Below are positions 59,341 to 64,000 of a stretch of 64,000 bases of DNA, one piece after another; position 1 is the first letter of the stretch, and the number at the start of each line of letters is the position of its first letter. Position numbers and translations under genes: made by a program. The DNA comes from Serilophus lunatus (lineage: Eukaryota; Chordata; Aves; Passeriformes; Eurylaimidae), in the NCBI GenBank assembly GCA_013399895.1, contig VXBA01005459.1:168931-232930 (forward strand), written 5' to 3'. Below the pieces are notes generated by a model that was given only the letters and a program-made list of their open reading frames with translations, ran no database searches and was not told the DNA's origin.

Positions 59341-62300
59341 CACTTAGTACTGTAACACTTTCATTTTTTCATCAGTTTCTCTTTGTTGATGAGTTCTTCT
59401 CTTTTGCCATTCCCTATCTTCACTTATACTCCTGGTCATCGGTCCAGATTAGCTCCATGGGCCAATCTCCTTCTGGGACTGCTTGTCTAACGTCATTGTT
59501 TTGCACAGTGTGAATCTGCCAAGTTAGTCTCACTTCTCATATGAAGTCTCGCTTCACATGGCTCTTTGTCTGGTTGTCCATTGCCTTTTCCTCAGCTACC
59601 TATTTAATAGGCAATTGTTAGAAGGGAGAAGTTTCCCTATTTCTTTCTGCAGTCTCAGGCATTTTGTCTTTCACTTATTCCCAATTGTCTTTCCTATTTT
59701 TCTACACATTTTCAATTACTGTCTCTCAATCTTGTTCATTCCAGTCATCAAGACATGGTGACTTTTAATAGAGCCTTGCAAGGGAAAGAACAGCATTTTT
59801 TACAGTGGAGAAAACAATCACTGAATTTAAAAGATCCATCCTCCCCTTTGCTTGAGGGGGTAGGGTTTCCCACCACACAAGGGTTCCAACACTACTCATA
59901 TTCCCTGGGTACCTTGTGATCTGTAGCCAACTGGACAAGTTGTAAGCAAGAGCCCAGGATCCTGGTGTAATGTGGGGTTTGTGCAGAACAGCTGCCTGTC
60001 ATGAACTCAGACAAAGGGATGCGTATCTGCATGTTTTCTAGTAGCAGATCATGTCAGTCAGGGCTACATGGTCAGTGAAGTGCCACATAGTATAAAAGAG
60101 TTGCTACTAGTAAAATGAAAAAGCTCAGCCATTTGCAGGGCTGTTCGTTAGCACTGCTACCTAAAGACTCCCCTCTGCAGGGAGCAGTGGGAGCCACCTA
60201 TCTCCACCCAGTCCTACAACCCTGCCTATCCTGCAGCCCTGTTGCAATTAGCTGTCCACTCATCACCCAAAAGGGTCAGTGTTCTTCTCTGTGTCTTTCT
60301 TTCCCTGTTTAGTTTGGGGGAACTTCACACTTTGTGGCAATTTAAAAGGAAGAACTGGGAAAACTAATGATCCATGAAAAACAGTATTGCATTGCATCAG
60401 TTTTGGGAATCTGAAATCCAGTTGCAAGTAAGACCCAGCACTGAAGATCTCTATTTTTGCATATGCTCTTTCCAGGTGTTGCTAAAGTAATCAGGTTGTA
60501 AGCCAATCTTCTTATAAGGTTCCTTTGCTGTCGTCGTTTTTAATAGTTCCAAAAAAAATCCATTAAATTTTGGTTCCATTTAATCTTGGTTGAAGGGTGA
60601 AGAACCACAGTTTTTTCCTTGTTGATTGTGAAAACTGAAAGCTGAGATCAGAAGCAGGTTTATTTACTTTTAGATGTACAGAACATAGTTTAATTGATCA
60701 GAAATTATCATCATGACATAAGAACTGTTTGCCTTCTGAATATAAATCAATAATGTAGCAAGGTACCACTCAACCCCTTGTGTAAGTTCTCTAAAAAAAA
60801 AAATTTTGTAAGTGCCTGCCTGACTTTAGTGATTCTAGATACAAACTTAGCTAAAATTCTACTCTATCTGAATGTGGCCCTTCAAGCAGTATCCCATCTG
60901 TCTTTTAGAGAAGCTCACACAAATTGTGCTTACCTGTCAGTTATAAATTTTAAGTTCAAGATCCTGGAGAGTTGAACAAGCCCCTTGCTACCCAGGACTA
61001 CAGGGCTGGCTTTTTGTCCAGGCAACAGAGATGTAGGGGCTGTGTTTTCTAACCACAACTTATAAGGTGCCTAATGTGGACAGTGTGACTATTTGTCTCC
61101 AAAGGCCCTGCTGGGAGCCAAGCCACACTGCTCCAGTTCCCCTGAGCTCTGGCTCCAAAGCTGGAGTGTTAGGGGCTATTTTGGGTAATCTGAAAATAGC
61201 CCTAAGCAAGTGTTTGTTATATTAGCAGGTAGCAAATGTTTGGAATTAGCAATCATACTAAGTGTAGCTGCAGTTTTTATAAGCTTTCAAAAGTCCACTA
61301 TTAGACTAGTATTGTCAGAATTTTAAAAAATGCATTTAAAAAATACGCAAATATAGTCAAACTTTCAATCAGGACTTTTGAGAAAGCAGGCAAATAATGA
61401 AGATGAAGATAAGGTGCTTGAGTTAGTGTAGCCTGAGAGATAAACAACAGTGCACATGTATCAGATAATACCTGCTTGACAACCAGAATGTTTGCTAGGT
61501 ATCAAGAATGATGAATATACAACCACTAGTTAAACTAATAATTTTTATTTATCAGCAGGAAAGCTTATTGTGCTGTTCCATGTCAATAGGCTACTATGTA
61601 ACATAAAATGAGTTTTGTTTTCATACATGAGTGTTGGTATGTCCCACACTCCTCCAAAGAAGCAGCAACAACAGAGACTGATGAAGGCTGAAGTGAGCAT
61701 TGGAGCTGCAAGTGACTGGAGGATCTGAACAGGTCTTCACATCATGGAGCTCATTTCTGCAGTGACAGACCAGTAGGGGACACACATAGGTGCTTGCCAT
61801 GGAAGGTCACCCCAGGGAGCAGTACTGTTCTCTCCTATTCAAGGACCTCCACAACACAGACAGCTCTTGAGCCAGCTGTGAGGGCCAAAAGCAAGCCAGG
61901 AACCATCCTTGTGATGTAGGCAATTGAGGTTCTGTGCCTGGGAAAGTTCCCTGTTGTATGGGTGTAGCCTGCGTGCCACTGGTTGCAGGACTATGAAAGT
62001 CCTCAGGACAAAGGAAGCTCAGAGAGCACCTCCCTTTCATGTGAAACATCTATATGAACCAAACTTAGAACTTTCTTAAAACTGGAGTTATTTAGGTCCG
62101 AGGTTTTGCTTTGGGCTCCTCTCAGTATTGACTTTTTCTTGCATTTGGACTGTCTGGGTCAATATTAGATTTTTAAACCCTAGAAAGCACCTATTTTTAC
62201 TTATTGAAGAAGACAGTTTTTATTTCTTTTTAGGAAGAAAAGTTATTATAAAGATAGGTTTAAAGCTGTTTATCCAGATACTGTCCTTTGGCACTATTAC

Positions 62301-64000
62301 AAATACATTAATGCTCAGTGTATTGACTTTTGTGAGTCTTTCTGATGATCTGTTAGCAAATGAACTGCTTCCTCACAGACTAATGTTGATTTTTTAGCAA
62401 AGATGATGAGACTGTTTCCTGAATTTCAGTTCAAAATGCAAGAGGCTTCAGAAATTTCCATTTTAAAAGTTCAGGTTTAGTCTGGTTGTGCTTATTATTA
62501 CTTTACTCTTGTAATTGTTAGTACTAATAATCAGTTGGAGCATTGATATAAGAACAATATAATTAATAACACTAATAGCTTTATTGAAATATATTGCTGT
62601 TACAAGTATCTTATATTCTTTTCAGAACACCTGGAAGCCTTAGATACATTGGGACCCCACAATATGAGACATTACATAGTCAAGCAGCAAATGCTGATTT
62701 CTGCTACCAAAATCTTGTGATCTTGCTTAAGCTTTGTTTCGCAACATCTATAAGCTTGTAACAAATTCTGATGATTATTTTTTTCAAATGAGGAACGTAT
62801 TTACCTTAAAAATCCATCTTACTACATTGGAGGCAGGATAAATGCCAAGTGGGGGACAAAACTCCAAACTGCTTTGCAAAAATGCTTCTGGCAAGGATGG
62901 GAAGTGTTTCACACAACCAGTAGTTGTGGTAATATTGATGGAGCCCTGGCAGATGTGTCCAGTGTCACCCACCTTTGCAGCCGGAGCTGCAGCAGAGCAG
63001 GGGGATCAAAAACTCTTGTGTCTTTGCTGTCACATGAAGCAGCAGCAGCACTTGTAGGAAAATGCTACCATACTACACTTTGATGAGCTCCCCAGAAACA
63101 GAAGCATCTGATTCTGCTGCTTGAAGTCATCTTCAGCTCCATATGTTTACAGGTGTTTACATTCCTTCTCCCTTCCCCTACCTTGGGATTTTTTGTGAAC
63201 TGTAATTTAATAACTGAAAAATCCAGTTTTGAGCTGACTCCAATATTCTGTAAATTTAAACTAAATTGGTGGAACAGATGCAATAGAAATCTTTTCCTTG
63301 AGAGATACACAAAATGATGGGGTAGCAATGTGCTACTCTTCATCTGGTAACTTTGAATATTGCTCCCTTTGCTTTCCTATGGGACTTGAGTGTTCCTCCA
63401 GTCAGCAGGTCATTGAGCATTTTGGGATGGTTTCTTTCCTATTTCTCATCATCACAATGATGAACTTTGTTCAGAATGATTAACTGGAACACTGAATGAT
63501 GTCTGGATCCCTCCATCTCTGCTTAAATGATTTGATGTAGGGTCAGTCTTTGGGCCCCATTTCTTTCCATGAAGCACTAAGCTGTTTCACAGTGAGAAGC
63601 ATCTCTACCAAGAACTGAGGAAGATCTCCTCATAGCTCTCCCAGAACCCTTGGGCTGCACTGCATGTCTTAGACTTAAACCCTAAACAACACACAAGTCA
63701 CTCCATCCATGCAGCATTTTCCTGAGTTTCATTAACTCCCTGTTATTCTGCCGATGGATTTTAGCTCTTCAAAAACAATCCATGAGTCTCACAAAATTGA
63801 CAAATCGTAGGTAAGTTCTCAGCCTTGTTTACTGCCTCCATTCATTCTGCCATATGCCAAACAGTGGCTGCACTTAAAAGACAGTTGAGCTAATAAAAGC
63901 ATTCTTTATCTCTGCTTAAGGGGAGATTAAAGAGAGGTATATCTATCCCTACTTAAGTAGAGTTTATCCCATAGTTATTAGAATAATACCAGATTCCCCC
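59341..64000. other. Non-coding single-copy DNA
   Basis: No supported gene, repeat or RNA. Small opposing open frames (for example 60115-60312 plus, 61807-62049 minus, 62842-63083 plus) lack splice context and family resemblance. Confidence 0.5.

Noticed and set aside
1..64000. Search for endogenous retrovirus genes, CRISPR arrays, tRNA or rRNA genes and bacterial-type systems
   Set aside because: No retroviral polymerase or envelope frame, no spaced direct-repeat array, no cloverleaf and no rRNA-like stretch was recognised. The repeat content is of vertebrate (avian) type.

Overview
The window reads as vertebrate, almost certainly avian, nuclear DNA. The diagnostic signal is CR1 LINE retrotransposon debris. 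At least eleven fragments, on both strands, carry the avian CR1 3' end: the 'tcatagaatcatagaatg' or 'attctatgattctatg' octamer repeats, the 'ccttccaac' block and the 'aaatttcttcctaatat' block. There are no Alu- or B1-like SINEs, no operon-like gene packing and no long uninterrupted genes. Base composition is AT-rich. Every long open frame is of a length expected by chance in 64 kb or is a shadow of a CR1 copy. The window looks like intergenic or large-intron sequence of a bird chromosome.

Layout. 1-11.7 kb is mostly single-copy DNA with a CR1 3' end (1440-1731, +), a much older CR1 (3530-4307, +) and homopolymer tracts. 11.7-12.1 kb is a CR1 in minus orientation. 12.1-30.7 kb is single-copy, with a hairpin around a TA repeat (18.1 kb), small tandem duplications and a short GC/CpG-rich patch (28.5-28.7 kb). 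30.7-32.4 kb is a cluster of three CR1 pieces: one younger, two ancient and in opposite orientations. 35.4-38.5 kb, minus strand, holds the only set of open segments with good flanking splice signals. Part of that chain is compatible in reading phase, and a CR1 lies inside one presumed intron. I could not name the protein. A second, weaker pair of exon-like segments lies at 41.2-41.6 kb on the same strand. 44.0, 49.6, 53.1-54.0 and 59.2 kb carry further CR1 copies; the 53.1-54.0 kb copy is the longest (about 0.9 kb). A 180-bp polypyrimidine tract lies at 50.5 kb and an A-rich tract at 52.7 kb.

No rRNA, tRNA, CRISPR array, bacterial-type element, intact transposon or intact retrovirus was recognised. 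The candidate gene on the minus strand is the main item needing outside evidence: RNA-seq, or comparison with other birds and reptiles. The rest is repeat archaeology and simple sequence.
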